A stretch of 64,000 nt of DNA, taken from Nitrococcus mobilis Nb-231 (GTDB lineage Bacteria; Pseudomonadota; Gammaproteobacteria; Nitrococcales; Nitrococcaceae). The position numbers and the translations under genes are program-made. Positions 25,863 to 34,895 of this stretch are shown here, piece after piece. The stretch spans positions 729,294 to 793,293 of the forward strand of contig NZ_CH672427.1 in assembly GCF_000153205.1 (NCBI RefSeq). The letters run 5' to 3'. The notes beneath the pieces were generated by a model, which saw nothing but the letters and a program-made list of their open reading frames with translations, had not been told where the DNA came from and searched no databases. Positions within the stretch are counted from its first letter, which is position 1. Each line of letters begins with the position of its first letter.

Positions 25863-28061
25863 CTACAACTGCCCACGCAGCGTCAGCATAAAGGCGCGCG
25901 GCTGGCCGAAAAGGTTACCACTGTTCACCGTGTTGATTCGTTGGTAGTACTTCTTGTCGAAAATGTTGGTGACATTCAGGCTGACCGAGAGACGCTGGTT
26001 CACCCGGTAACCGAGGCGGGCATCGACCGTCGCATAGCCCGATTGGGTGAGCCTCTCCCCGTCTTCGAACTCGTTGAAGATCTTGCTGGTGGCGCGCAAG
26101 CCGGCCCCGAGACTCCACTGGTTCCAATCTCCCGGCAGCCGGTAGTTGGTCCACAACTTAAAGAGATGGCGCGGTGCAATGACGGAGAAAGCCGATCCCC
26201 CATCGGGGCCCCCGCCCCCCAGAGTCGGATTGTCCGTGTCAGTGTAAGTGTAGCCGGCGAAGGCATCCCAGCCCGGTTGCACTTGCCCGGAGATTTCGGC
26301 TTCGAAGCCCTGGTTGCGCACCTTGCCGCGAGCTACGAAAACCTGTGGATCCGGGTTGTTCGCAGGCCGCTGGGCGCGGTTGGTCTCGGTGATGCGGAAG
26401 GCGGCCAGCGAGGCGTTGAGCGCGCCGCCGAACAGCGCCGCCTTGATGCCCGCCTCGAGCTGCTCGCCTTGCAAGGGATCGAGCAGATCTCCGTCGGCAT
26501 CACGGAAGTTCTGCGGCTGGAAGGTCTCTGCGTAGCTCGCATACAGCGAATAAGTATTGTTCAGATCATAGATCAACCCGACCAGAGGCGTTAATACGGC
26601 ATTGAATTTATCGCGCTGTTTTTGCTGGCCGGTCTCATCGAGCGAGGTCTCCCACCAGCTCACGCGTCCGCCCAGCACCAGGGTCAATGGCTCGGCCAGG
26701 TGGATCCGGGCGTTGCCGTACACGCCAAGCTGCTCGATGAGGGTCGTGACATCGCTGCGGCTGAATTGAGCCTTAGGGAAGTCCGTGCTCGGGTTGAAGA
26801 CGTTCACCGGGTTAGGGTACGGGAAGAACTCCGAGGCCGCCGTGAAATTAGAATTATGAAAATTGATGCGTTCGTAGTTGGTGCCGATCAACAGCTGGTG
26901 TTCTTGGCCTAGCAAGGTGATTGGACCGGTAACGTACGCGGTGGCCCCGGTCTGCTTCTCCCGGTAATCGAATTTGAGCGCCCACATGTCGGTCAGATTC
27001 GTGCCGCGATCGACCGCCCCCCAGGCGAAGGCCTGGTCACTATGCAGCTTGCTGTCGCCGTAACGGAACGCGACCTTCGCCAACCATTGGTTGCCGAGCG
27101 CCTGCTCCAGCTCGGCAAACGCGCTGGTCCGGGCAAAGCGGTCACGGTTGAAATCGGCGCCGAGATAGGTCGAGCGTGACACATCCAGCAGCTCGAAGTC
27201 GGAATAAGCCGGCAGGGTCCAGGGCTGCTTCGCGTAGAGCCACTGGTAGCCCGCACCGGCGGTCACCAGCGTGCTCGGCGTCAAATCGTATTCCAGCACG
27301 CCGTAGAGAGTCGCGTTTTTCTGCCACGCCTGATCGATGAAGGAGTTGCGATCCTGATAGGTACCGACCGCGCGGCCCCGCAGCGTGCCTGAGCCGTTGA
27401 GCGGCCCGGTGGCGTCGAGCGTGCCGCGGTAGTTGTCCCACGATCCCGCGCTCAGCTTGCCCGTGACGGCCGCCTGGCCCCGCGGGCGCTTACGCACCAG
27501 GTTGACGGCACCGCCGGCGCCCCCGGAGCCGGTCAGCAACCCGGCCGGTCCTTTCAGCACCTGCACGCTTTCGTACATCGACAGATCGGGGGAGAGGAAA
27601 AGCCGGTCATCCATGGTCGTGGTCAGCCCGTCGATCTGTAGTTTCTGGATCTCGAAGCCGCGGCTGTAGAAGTTGACACGGTTCGCATCGATGCGCTCGA
27701 CCCGCACGCCGGTCGACTGCTTCATCGCATCTTCCATGTTAAAGAGGTTCTGCTGCTCGATTCGCTCCTTCGGGACAACGCTGACCGACTGCGGTACCTC
27801 GCGCGGCGTAACCGGCATCTGAAAACCCGTCAGCGGTTGGCTGATTTGTTCGCCCTCGACCGAAATGGCCGGCAGCATAACTGCGGCGGCGTCCCCCGGC
27901 GAGGCCGCTAAGCTCTGCGGTTTGCCCTCCTCGGCCTGCGCCCGAACTGGGCTCGCCAGTGCAAGCCCGGCCGTGATCGCGGGAACGAGGAGGTAGCGCT
28001 GCGACAGTGCTCGACGCGCAGCACCGTGTCGTCGATTATTTTTTTGAGATACTCCCGACAT
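25863..28061 (-). CDS. TonB-dependent ferric siderophore receptor
   Basis: This protein has 732 residues. The ATG at 28061 (MSGVSQKNNRRHGAARRALS) is chosen because the longer frame would run through the Fur-like site. A signal peptide ends near VRAQA. The plug domain reads TPREVPQSVSVVPKERIEQQ, then SRGFEIQKLQIDG and VQVLKGPAGLLTGSGGAGGA, which is the FhuE/FpvA-type plug. A 22-strand barrel follows and ends FMLTLRGQL. Receptors of this type import ferric hydroxamate or mixed-ligand peptide siderophores using TonB energy. There is no N-terminal signalling extension visible, so regulation is probably by Fur alone rather than a cell-surface sigma factor pair. It likely imports the product of the NRPS genes upstream. 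Confidence 0.9.
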   Translation of the reverse strand: MSGVSQKNNRRHGAARRALSQRYLLVPAITAGLALASPVRAQAEEGKPQSLAASPGDAAAVMLPAISVEGEQISQPLTGFQMPVTPREVPQSVSVVPKERIEQQNLFNMEDAMKQSTGVRVERIDANRVNFYSRGFEIQKLQIDGLTTTMDDRLFLSPDLSMYESVQVLKGPAGLLTGSGGAGGAVNLVRKRPRGQAAVTGKLSAGSWDNYRGTLDATGPLNGSGTLRGRAVGTYQDRNSFIDQAWQKNATLYGVLEYDLTPSTLVTAGAGYQWLYAKQPWTLPAYSDFELLDVSRSTYLGADFNRDRFARTSAFAELEQALGNQWLAKVAFRYGDSKLHSDQAFAWGAVDRGTNLTDMWALKFDYREKQTGATAYVTGPITLLGQEHQLLIGTNYERINFHNSNFTAASEFFPYPNPVNVFNPSTDFPKAQFSRSDVTTLIEQLGVYGNARIHLAEPLTLVLGGRVSWWETSLDETGQQKQRDKFNAVLTPLVGLIYDLNNTYSLYASYAETFQPQNFRDADGDLLDPLQGEQLEAGIKAALFGGALNASLAAFRITETNRAQRPANNPDPQVFVARGKVRNQGFEAEISGQVQPGWDAFAGYTYTDTDNPTLGGGGPDGGSAFSVIAPRHLFKLWTNYRLPGDWNQWSLGAGLRATSKIFNEFEDGERLTQSGYATVDARLGYRVNQRLSVSLNVTNIFDKKYYQRINTVNSGNLFGQPRAFMLTLRGQL

Positions 28062-28105
28062 TTGATCAAAACTCCAGCCATGGATAGAATAATGCAATGC
28101 TAAAT

Positions 28106-28124
28106 AATAATTATACTTATTATT
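28106..28124 (-). promoter_or_regulatory. candidate Fur box upstream of the TonB receptor
   Basis: AATAATTATACTTATTATT matches 14 of 19 positions of the Fur consensus GATAATGATAATCATTATC by hand count. It is 45 bases before the receptor start, a usual distance for iron repression. Confidence 0.55.
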
Positions 28125-28208
28125 GTTTCTAAAAAACAACAAACCGGTTGCCGATCTCCGGACGAACCAGCCCTTTCATCCAAACGCCGTTACGCTTACG
28201 CTTATGCC

Positions 28209-29894
28209 TTATTGCAGCACGGACTCACCCCTTCCCGCTGCGGCCTCGAGTTGCGCACCAGCTTCCTGTACCGACACCGTGGGTTTGTATTCTCGCAACA
28301 CGCCGCTCTCGCACTTGAGCACACGGTCTGCGATGCCGAAATAGCGGTCGTCGTGGCTGATCGCGATGATCGTCTTGCCACACCGCTTCAGTTCAGGCAG
28401 CAACTCGAAATAGAAAAAGGACCGGAAGACCGGGTCCTGGTCCGCCGCCCATTCGTCGAGCAACAGGATCGGCCGCTGCTCAACATAGGCCGTCAACAGC
28501 GCCAGGCGCTTGCGTTGCCCTTGCGACAAGCGGGTCGTCGACAGGCAATCGCCGTCGATTGCGACCTTGCGCTCCATCCGCAGCCGCTCCAGAAAGGCCT
28601 GCGCCAGCGCGGGGTCGAACTCCCCACGCGGTCCAACCAACCGCTCGAACAGATGGAAACTGGAGAACACGGTGGAGAAGTGGCTGCGATACCACGCGAG
28701 CCTATTATCCGTCACAGCCACACCGTTCAGCCGCAACAAACCGCTCGACGGGTGATAAAGTCCGGTCAGGATCTTCGCCAGCGTCGATTTGCCGCTGCCG
28801 TTGCCACCCACGATGAACAGCATTTCCCCCGTTCGTAGGCGCAAATTGACTGGACCGAGGCGGAAGCCGTATTCGCCGCCTTCATGCGGATACTCGTAGA
28901 CGACGTTCTCCAGCGCCAGCAACTCATCTCCCGTTGCTGTTTCGATTTTTTCCGACCGCACGTTGAAACCCGGCTGGTAGGGTTCGAGGCTGAGCGAATC
29001 GATCTTGCTGAGTGCCACGCTTCCCGTCAGTAACGCCGGCAGCCCCCCCACCAAGTCGTTGAGCGGTGTGCGCAGGAACATCAGCACCAGCACGTAGGCG
29101 ATCACGTTAGCGCTCGGGATGCCGAAGGCCGCCCCGGCGATGAAGATTCCAAACGTTAGGCCGAGTATGATCGTAATCGTCAGATTCAAGCTCAACGTCC
29201 AATAACGGTCGGCGCTCACCTCCGTAGCACGAGCCATCTCAACGGCTGGCTCGAAATCTCTCTCGTAGAAGCGGCGCTTACGCCACGCGTTCAGCGCCAG
29301 CTCGTAGCGCCCGTCAATCGCGCCTTCGTAACCCGCATAAATCCGATCGTCCGTATCACGCACGATTTTCATAAGCGCACGCATTCGCATCATTAGCACC
29401 TGCGCCAACCCCGCCCCCAGGCCGATGACCACGGCGCTGAGCAGGAACAGCTGCCACGACAGCCAGGCGAGATAAATGAAGCTGCCGGCCACTAAAATGC
29501 CGTTGTAAAGCACGAAGGGCAAACGATTGAACGCCTCCCCGATGCTCATAATGTCCTTGGTCAAACTCGCGTACAGGGCCGGTGCACCAATCTGTTCCTG
29601 CTGCTCGACGCCGGTATCGAGCACGCGTTTGACCATCACCATCCGCAACTCGTATACGATGCGATGACCAAACGCAGTCAGCAGTGCTTGAGAACCGAAG
29701 CCACAGACGAATAACGCCACCAATAGCGCGGCTGCCATGCCGATACGGGTGTTGACGAAAGCCTCGGGTGCGGTGATGAGGTTGTTGATCTCGTTGATCA
29801 ATGCGATGCTGGCCGCGGCGCTTAGCGCACTGGCAATTAGGGTTAGTAACAGCAAGCCGCGGAACCGATAAACGAGGGACTTAAATACGTTCAT
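28209..29894 (-). CDS. cyclic-peptide/siderophore export ABC transporter (PvdE/SyrD type)
   Basis: This protein has 561 residues. Six transmembrane helices fill residues 1-310 (FRGLLLLTLIASALSAAASI begins the first). The ATPase domain follows: Walker A GGNGSGKST near 365, the signature LSQGQRKR near 457, and Walker B ILLLDEWAADQDP near 480. The size and half-transporter layout fit PvdE, which moves the acylated pyoverdine precursor to the periplasm, and SyrD. Its ATG overlaps the stop of the truncated NRPS remnant (ATGA), so it is translated through coupling with upstream reading frames. It probably moves the acyl-peptide precursor to the periplasm, where the PvdQ-like acylase works. Confidence 0.85.
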   Translation of the reverse strand: MNVFKSLVYRFRGLLLLTLIASALSAAASIALINEINNLITAPEAFVNTRIGMAAALLVALFVCGFGSQALLTAFGHRIVYELRMVMVKRVLDTGVEQQEQIGAPALYASLTKDIMSIGEAFNRLPFVLYNGILVAGSFIYLAWLSWQLFLLSAVVIGLGAGLAQVLMMRMRALMKIVRDTDDRIYAGYEGAIDGRYELALNAWRKRRFYERDFEPAVEMARATEVSADRYWTLSLNLTITIILGLTFGIFIAGAAFGIPSANVIAYVLVLMFLRTPLNDLVGGLPALLTGSVALSKIDSLSLEPYQPGFNVRSEKIETATGDELLALENVVYEYPHEGGEYGFRLGPVNLRLRTGEMLFIVGGNGSGKSTLAKILTGLYHPSSGLLRLNGVAVTDNRLAWYRSHFSTVFSSFHLFERLVGPRGEFDPALAQAFLERLRMERKVAIDGDCLSTTRLSQGQRKRLALLTAYVEQRPILLLDEWAADQDPVFRSFFYFELLPELKRCGKTIIAISHDDRYFGIADRVLKCESGVLREYKPTVSVQEAGAQLEAAAGRGESVLQ

Positions 29895-30064
29895 CCAGGC
29901 AATCCCTCACCGTGCGCGGGTGCCGGCCCATTCTTCTGCCGCAACCGGATCGCGCCGGATGCGGGCGCCTCATCAGTCCGCAACAGCGCAAGCAGTGCCT
30001 CGCCGTGATCGGTCATTCGTAAATCCATCCAGCGCCAGTAAACGTGTACTGTGGCAGGGCTCAT
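29891..30064 (-). pseudogene. truncated NRPS N-terminus (57 codons)
   Basis: The ATG at 30064 has an AAGGAAGG ribosome site. Residues 20-50 (EALLALLRTDEAPASG, then IRLRQKNGPAP) match the start of NRPS3 (EVLLALLRTDEVPAAD, then IRPRQDNGPAP), and the DNA agrees at more than 80% over about 85 bases. After NGPAP the NRPS3 sequence continues into a condensation domain, but here the frame reads AHGEGLPG and stops, overlapping the exporter start. This is the head of a former NRPS gene whose body has been deleted, leaving a small frame that still couples to the exporter. A shorter start at 30016 is possible. Confidence 0.7.
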
Positions 30065-30203
30065 GATTCCTTCCTTACGATCGTAAAACCGATGGTCACA
30101 ACCTCGCACGCCGGACTCAGGCCTACATGAGTGGAGGCCCCGTCTGATCGAACTTCAAACATATATGCAAAGTATTCGCGTTTTTAAAGAGATTGCCTAC
30201 AGA

Positions 30204-33200
30204 TTAAGGCTGGGCCAACGATTGGCCGGACAGGACCAGCCCGCTCGCATGCCGGTCTGTGCAGTGTTCGATCAAAGCCACCAGCTCCGCCCGGTAAGCT
30301 TCAATCAGGCCCTGGACGGTAGCGGGGCAATACCTCGCTTTACTGAAGCTCCAGGTCAGCTTTAGCTCGCCACCGTATACTCGGCCATTGACCTCTAGCC
30401 AGTTCGTCAACGGCGCATCTTCGCTCCGTCCACTCCCGCCACTCTCCGGGGCCGGCACGAACAGCCCCCCTTCATCGAAGCTCTGATCGAACTGACCTAG
30501 ATAATTGAAGGTGATCCGCGGCGGCGACAGTGTCTGCAGCTGGGCGCGCACCTGCGGTTCGCCGAGGTATCGAAGCACACCGTATCCCAGCCCTCGGTTC
30601 GGAACGCTTCGTAGCTGCTCCTGCACGGCCTCAATCGAGTCCGCTATTGCCCCTCGCGGGGTCAGGCGAACTGGAAACGCCGTGGTAAACCAGCCCACCG
30701 TGCGGCTTACGTCAATGCCGAACAGGTCTTCCCGCCCGTGTCCTTCCAGCTCCACCAGCACCGATTTCCGCTTACCCCAACGGCACAACACCCGCGCCAG
30801 GGCCGCCAGCAGCAAATCGTTGATCTGTGTGCCATAGGCCGCAGGCGCTTGTTTGAGTAACTGCCGGGTTCGTTCACGATCCAAACGCAGGCTCAGATTG
30901 CCGGCGTGCTTGACGAGATTCTCCCCCCAGGGTCGATCTTGCGGCAGATCCTCGATACCGCCGCCGAGTTGAGCCATCCAATAGGGGAGCTCATCTTTCA
31001 AGGATTCGCTGCACGCATACGTCGTCAGCTTCTCCGACCATGTCTTGAAAGCGCTGGTCTTTGCCGGAAGGTCGATCTCCTGGCCCGCCAGCAGCTGGAT
31101 GTGCGCTGTCTGCAAATCTTCCAGCAGAATCCGCCAAGACACGCCATCCGTCACCAAGTGGTGAGCCACCAGCAGCAATCTTGCCGTGCCATCCGGCAGG
31201 CTTATATGGACGCCCCGCAACAGCGGTCCTTGGATCAAACTCAGGCTTCGCTGAGCCTCATCGGCGATGCGTCGGATCTCCTCCGCATCCCTGGCCTGCT
31301 TGACCCATAACAGTAGTTCGGCTTGCCACCGTTGCCGCTCATCTTCCAGACTTACATGGCTTTGGATCCACCTCCCGCCCGCCTGTCGATAACGCAATCG
31401 CAGCGCATCATGGTGCACGACCAACTGGCGTAGGACGTGCTCCAGGCTCGAAGGATCCAGCGCCTCCCACATCTTCAGCAGCACCGATTGGTTCCAGTGG
31501 TGGCGTTGCGGTATCTCCATTTCAAAGAACCAACTCTGAATCGGCGTCAAGGCCACCTCACCGGCAACTGGACCTTGGTCAATTGCCGCCTCTTTTGCAG
31601 GCTGCGCCACGCGAGCCAGTGCCTCCAGCGTCTGATGTTGGAACAGGTCCCTGGGAGCAAGCCCGATACCGAACCGGCGGGCACGGCTGACCACCTGAAT
31701 GATCAGAATCGAATCACCTCCCAGCTCGAAGAAGTTATCCGTCATGCTGATGCGTTTGACGCCGAGCAGTTCTTGCCAGATGCCGGCGAGCTGGTGCTCC
31801 AATTCGGTTTGTGGCGCCACGTAGTCGCGGCTTTCCCACTCGGGCTCGGGCAGCGCCTTGCGATCGAGCTTGCCGTTGGGGGTTAGCGGCAGCTGCTCCA
31901 GCACCACGATTTGGCCCGGCACCATATACTCGGGGATCGCCTCTTTCAGATGCGCCTTCAGGGCATCGCCCAGCCCGGCGCCAGCCTCCAGGGCCGTGGG
32001 AACGACATAGCCAACCAGGTGCTTGCCGCTGGGCGCCTCCCGCACCACCACCACGGCCTCGCGCACCCCTTGGTGCTCCAGCAATCGCGCCTCAATCTCG
32101 CCCAGCTCGATGCGAAAGCCGCGCACCTTTACCTGGTGGTCGCTGCGCCCGACGTACTCGAGCACCCCGTCGGCGCGCCAGCGCGCTAGATCACCGCTGC
32201 GGTACAGCCGCTCCCCAGGCGTCTGGGCATACGGATGCGGCACAAAAGCCTGCGCGGTGCGCGCCGGATCATGCAGGTAACCGCGCCCGACCCCGGCTCC
32301 GGCAATACACAGCTCCCCCGTCACGCCAACCGGCACCGGCTGCAGCTGCCCATCGAGCACATAGAGCCGAGTGTTGTCCGTAGGCCGGCCAATGGGCAGA
32401 TGAACCGTGCCCGACGCCGGGCCTTCCCGCAGCGTATGCAGCGCCACGTCGTCCGAGCACTCGGCCGGTCCGTAAGCATTGACCAGCGGAATGTGCGGAT
32501 AGCGCCGGAACCATTGGCGCGCCAACTCCGGGGCCAGCGCCTCCCCGGTCGGCAGCAGCCAACGCAGGCCCTTGAGCTCCACCGCCTCCTCTGCCAGCAT
32601 GCCCTGGATCAGCGAGGGCACGCTCTCCAACACAGTAATGCCCGTGGCATTCACATGCTTCAACAAGGCCATCGGATCGTGGGCGATCGCATCGGGCACG
32701 ATTTCGACCCGCGCCCCGCACAGCAAACCGGTGAGAAACTGCCACACCGAGATGTCAAAGCCCGCCGCGGCCGTCTGGGCAATCACGTCCCCTTCGGTAA
32801 GCCCCAAATAGGGAACCTTGCTCAGCTGGTTATTGAGCATACCCGCCTGCTCGACCATGACCCCTTTGGGCACACCCGTCGAGCCAGAGGTGTAGATCAC
32901 GTAGGCTAGATGATGGGGGCCGGTGCGAACCCCAGGATCATGCACCGGCCAATCTTGCCCGGACAGCGCTTCCAAGGTGAGCCAGATCGGCCGCCGCTCG
33001 GCGGGCAGTTCGGCCAGCGCTTGCTCCAGTACCGCGCGCAGACACTCGGTGCTCACCACTACCCGCGCCCGACTCAAATCCAGCATCTGGGCCAACCGGC
33101 GCACCGGTTGACGGGGGTCCAGCGGCAGGTAGCCGCCACCGGCTTTGAACACTCCAATGATTAGGCCGAGCAGCCCCAGACCCCGCTCGGCAAATAATGC

Positions 33201-34895
33201 CACTACATCGTCCGGCCTGACCCCCGCCGCGATCAGCCCATGACCCAACCGGTTGGCCTGGGCGTTCAACTGCCCGTAGCTCAGGTCCTGCCCCTGGCAG
33301 CTCGCCGCCAGCCGCTGCGGATGCTCGGCTACGCGATCCTCGAACAATCCGACATAGCCACGCGCAAAAGGATAGACATGTTGCGTCCGGTTCCACTCAT
33401 CGAGGAGCTCGAAGCGCTCGGCCTCCGGCAACATCGGCAACTCACCCACTCGGCGCTCGGGATCCGCCAACATCGCCCGCAGCAGCTCACACCAGTGCCC
33501 CGCCAGACGCGCCACCGTCGCGTGATCGAAAAGCTCCGTGCGATAAGTCAGCGCCGCACTTAACCCCCCGCCTTCCTCCAGCGTGTCCAGCGTGAGATCA
33601 AACTGCGTGCTGCCAACCTCCCGCGACAACGCCTCGATGCGCAGCCCCCGCAGTTCGATCGACGCCGCCGCGCTGCGCGCCTGATGGTTGTACATCACCT
33701 GAAACAGCGGGTTGTGGCTTAGGCTGCGCGCCGGCTGCAGCGCCTCCACTAGCTGCTCGAACGGCAAATCCTGGTGCGCCTGCGCCCCCAGCGCCGTCTC
33801 CCGCACCCGCCCCAGCAACTCGACCACGCGAACACCACCGTCGAGCGGCGTGCGCCACACCTGGGTGTTGACGAAAAAACCAATCAGCCCCTCGGTCTCC
33901 ACTCGGTGGCGATTGGCAATCGGCACCCCCACCCGCAGGTCGCCCTGCCCCGTGTAACGATAGAGCAGCACTTTGAACGCCGCCAACAGCAGCATCGGCA
34001 GCGTAACCTCGTGCGCCCGGGCCAACGCCCGTAGCCGCTGCACCAGCTCCGCCTCGAGTGCAAAATCGTAGCGCCTCCCCCGCTCGCTCGGAACCGCCCG
34101 GCGCGCTCGATCCGTGGGCAGCTCCAGCACCGGGTGATGCTCACCAAGCTGCGCGCGCCAGTAAGCGAGCTGGCGCTCCCCCTCACCCGCCTCCATCCAC
34201 TGGCGCTGCCACAGCGCGTAGTCAGCGTACTGAATCGGCAGCGCCGCCAACTCCGGCGCTTCCCCCTGGCGGTACGCCGCATAAGCGCGCGCAAACTCCT
34301 CTACCAGCACCTCCATCGACCAGGCATCGCAGACAATATGGTGCAGCGTCACCAGCAGCACATGCTCCCGTGCTCCCAGCCGCAATAGCCGCACCCGCAG
34401 CAACGGTCCACGCTCCAGATCAAACGCCCCACCGGCCTCGGCTTCAGCGAGCTCAATCACCCGCCGCTCCCGCTCCTCGACCCTGGCGCAAGCTTCTCCG
34501 AGGTCCTCCCGGTCCAGCTCTATCGGAGCCGGCAGTTGAACCGTCTGAATCACCTCCCCGCTTGTCCGGTGAAACGTCGTCCTAAGCACCTCATGGCGCT
34601 TCACCAAAAAATCAAATGCCTTACCCAGTGCGCCGATATCCAGCTCACCTTTTAGCCTTATCGCACCGGGAACATTGTAGGCACTGCTCTGCGGCTCCAG
34701 CTGCCACAAAAACCATAACCGACTCTGGGCGTAGGAAAGCACGCGCGTGTGGTCCTTCCCGGCAATGCCGGAAGGAATGGGAAGCAAGGAGAAATCGATG
34801 TCTTGCTTCCGCAATTGCTGAAAGAAAACGCGCTTCTTTTCCGGGGATAGATCAATAAACCGCTGCGCCAACCCCAAAGCAGCATCCATCGTCAT
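30204..34895 (-). CDS. NRPS5: C-A(Dab)-PCP-E
   Basis: This protein has 1563 residues, and its ATG overlaps the NRPS4 stop (ATGA). Domains: condensation about 50-480 (HHIVCDA near 187), adenylation about 500-1000 (TSGSTGVPKGV near 668), carrier about 1025-1095 (FFELGGDSI, the DSI form usual before epimerases), and epimerisation about 1110-1540 (HHLVTDGVSWRI near 1247, ending with the EGHGRE and NYLGQFD motifs). My hand reading of the specificity code is D-I-W-E-L-T-A-D-D, as known for 2,4-diaminobutyrate, so the module should add D-Dab. There is no thioesterase, and an epimerase end implies another module downstream, which is missing. The C and A domains are nearly identical in DNA to parts of NRPS3. 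Confidence 0.9.
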   Translation of the reverse strand: MTMDAALGLAQRFIDLSPEKKRVFFQQLRKQDIDFSLLPIPSGIAGKDHTRVLSYAQSRLWFLWQLEPQSSAYNVPGAIRLKGELDIGALGKAFDFLVKRHEVLRTTFHRTSGEVIQTVQLPAPIELDREDLGEACARVEERERRVIELAEAEAGGAFDLERGPLLRVRLLRLGAREHVLLVTLHHIVCDAWSMEVLVEEFARAYAAYRQGEAPELAALPIQYADYALWQRQWMEAGEGERQLAYWRAQLGEHHPVLELPTDRARRAVPSERGRRYDFALEAELVQRLRALARAHEVTLPMLLLAAFKVLLYRYTGQGDLRVGVPIANRHRVETEGLIGFFVNTQVWRTPLDGGVRVVELLGRVRETALGAQAHQDLPFEQLVEALQPARSLSHNPLFQVMYNHQARSAAASIELRGLRIEALSREVGSTQFDLTLDTLEEGGGLSAALTYRTELFDHATVARLAGHWCELLRAMLADPERRVGELPMLPEAERFELLDEWNRTQHVYPFARGYVGLFEDRVAEHPQRLAASCQGQDLSYGQLNAQANRLGHGLIAAGVRPDDVVALFAERGLGLLGLIIGVFKAGGGYLPLDPRQPVRRLAQMLDLSRARVVVSTECLRAVLEQALAELPAERRPIWLTLEALSGQDWPVHDPGVRTGPHHLAYVIYTSGSTGVPKGVMVEQAGMLNNQLSKVPYLGLTEGDVIAQTAAAGFDISVWQFLTGLLCGARVEIVPDAIAHDPMALLKHVNATGITVLESVPSLIQGMLAEEAVELKGLRWLLPTGEALAPELARQWFRRYPHIPLVNAYGPAECSDDVALHTLREGPASGTVHLPIGRPTDNTRLYVLDGQLQPVPVGVTGELCIAGAGVGRGYLHDPARTAQAFVPHPYAQTPGERLYRSGDLARWRADGVLEYVGRSDHQVKVRGFRIELGEIEARLLEHQGVREAVVVVREAPSGKHLVGYVVPTALEAGAGLGDALKAHLKEAIPEYMVPGQIVVLEQLPLTPNGKLDRKALPEPEWESRDYVAPQTELEHQLAGIWQELLGVKRISMTDNFFELGGDSILIIQVVSRARRFGIGLAPRDLFQHQTLEALARVAQPAKEAAIDQGPVAGEVALTPIQSWFFEMEIPQRHHWNQSVLLKMWEALDPSSLEHVLRQLVVHHDALRLRYRQAGGRWIQSHVSLEDERQRWQAELLLWVKQARDAEEIRRIADEAQRSLSLIQGPLLRGVHISLPDGTARLLLVAHHLVTDGVSWRILLEDLQTAHIQLLAGQEIDLPAKTSAFKTWSEKLTTYACSESLKDELPYWMAQLGGGIEDLPQDRPWGENLVKHAGNLSLRLDRERTRQLLKQAPAAYGTQINDLLLAALARVLCRWGKRKSVLVELEGHGREDLFGIDVSRTVGWFTTAFPVRLTPRGAIADSIEAVQEQLRSVPNRGLGYGVLRYLGEPQVRAQLQTLSPPRITFNYLGQFDQSFDEGGLFVPAPESGGSGRSEDAPLTNWLEVNGRVYGGELKLTWSFSKARYCPATVQGLIEAYRAELVALIEHCTDRHASGLVLSGQSLAQP
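31740..33515 (-). repeat. adenylation-domain repeat, copy in NRPS5 (partner 44009-45784 in NRPS3)
   Basis: The two 1.78-kb blocks line up at a constant offset of 12269 bases with only scattered single-base differences. They cover the end of the condensation domain, the whole adenylation domain and the start of the carrier domain. The encoded substrate codes are the same. Confidence 0.9.
33430..34738 (-). repeat. condensation-domain repeat, copy in NRPS5 (partner 42486-43794 in NRPS3)
   Basis: The 1.3-kb blocks align at a constant offset of 9056 bases with about two differences noticed (at 33656 and 34565 in this copy). Identity stops sharply near the start of the condensation domain, at the sequence encoding the LSYAQSRLWFL motif. 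Confidence 0.9.

Noticed and set aside
30204..30600. Possible thioesterase at the end of NRPS5
   Set aside because: The C-terminal sequence carries epimerase motifs (EGHGRE, NYLGQFD) and no GxSxG.
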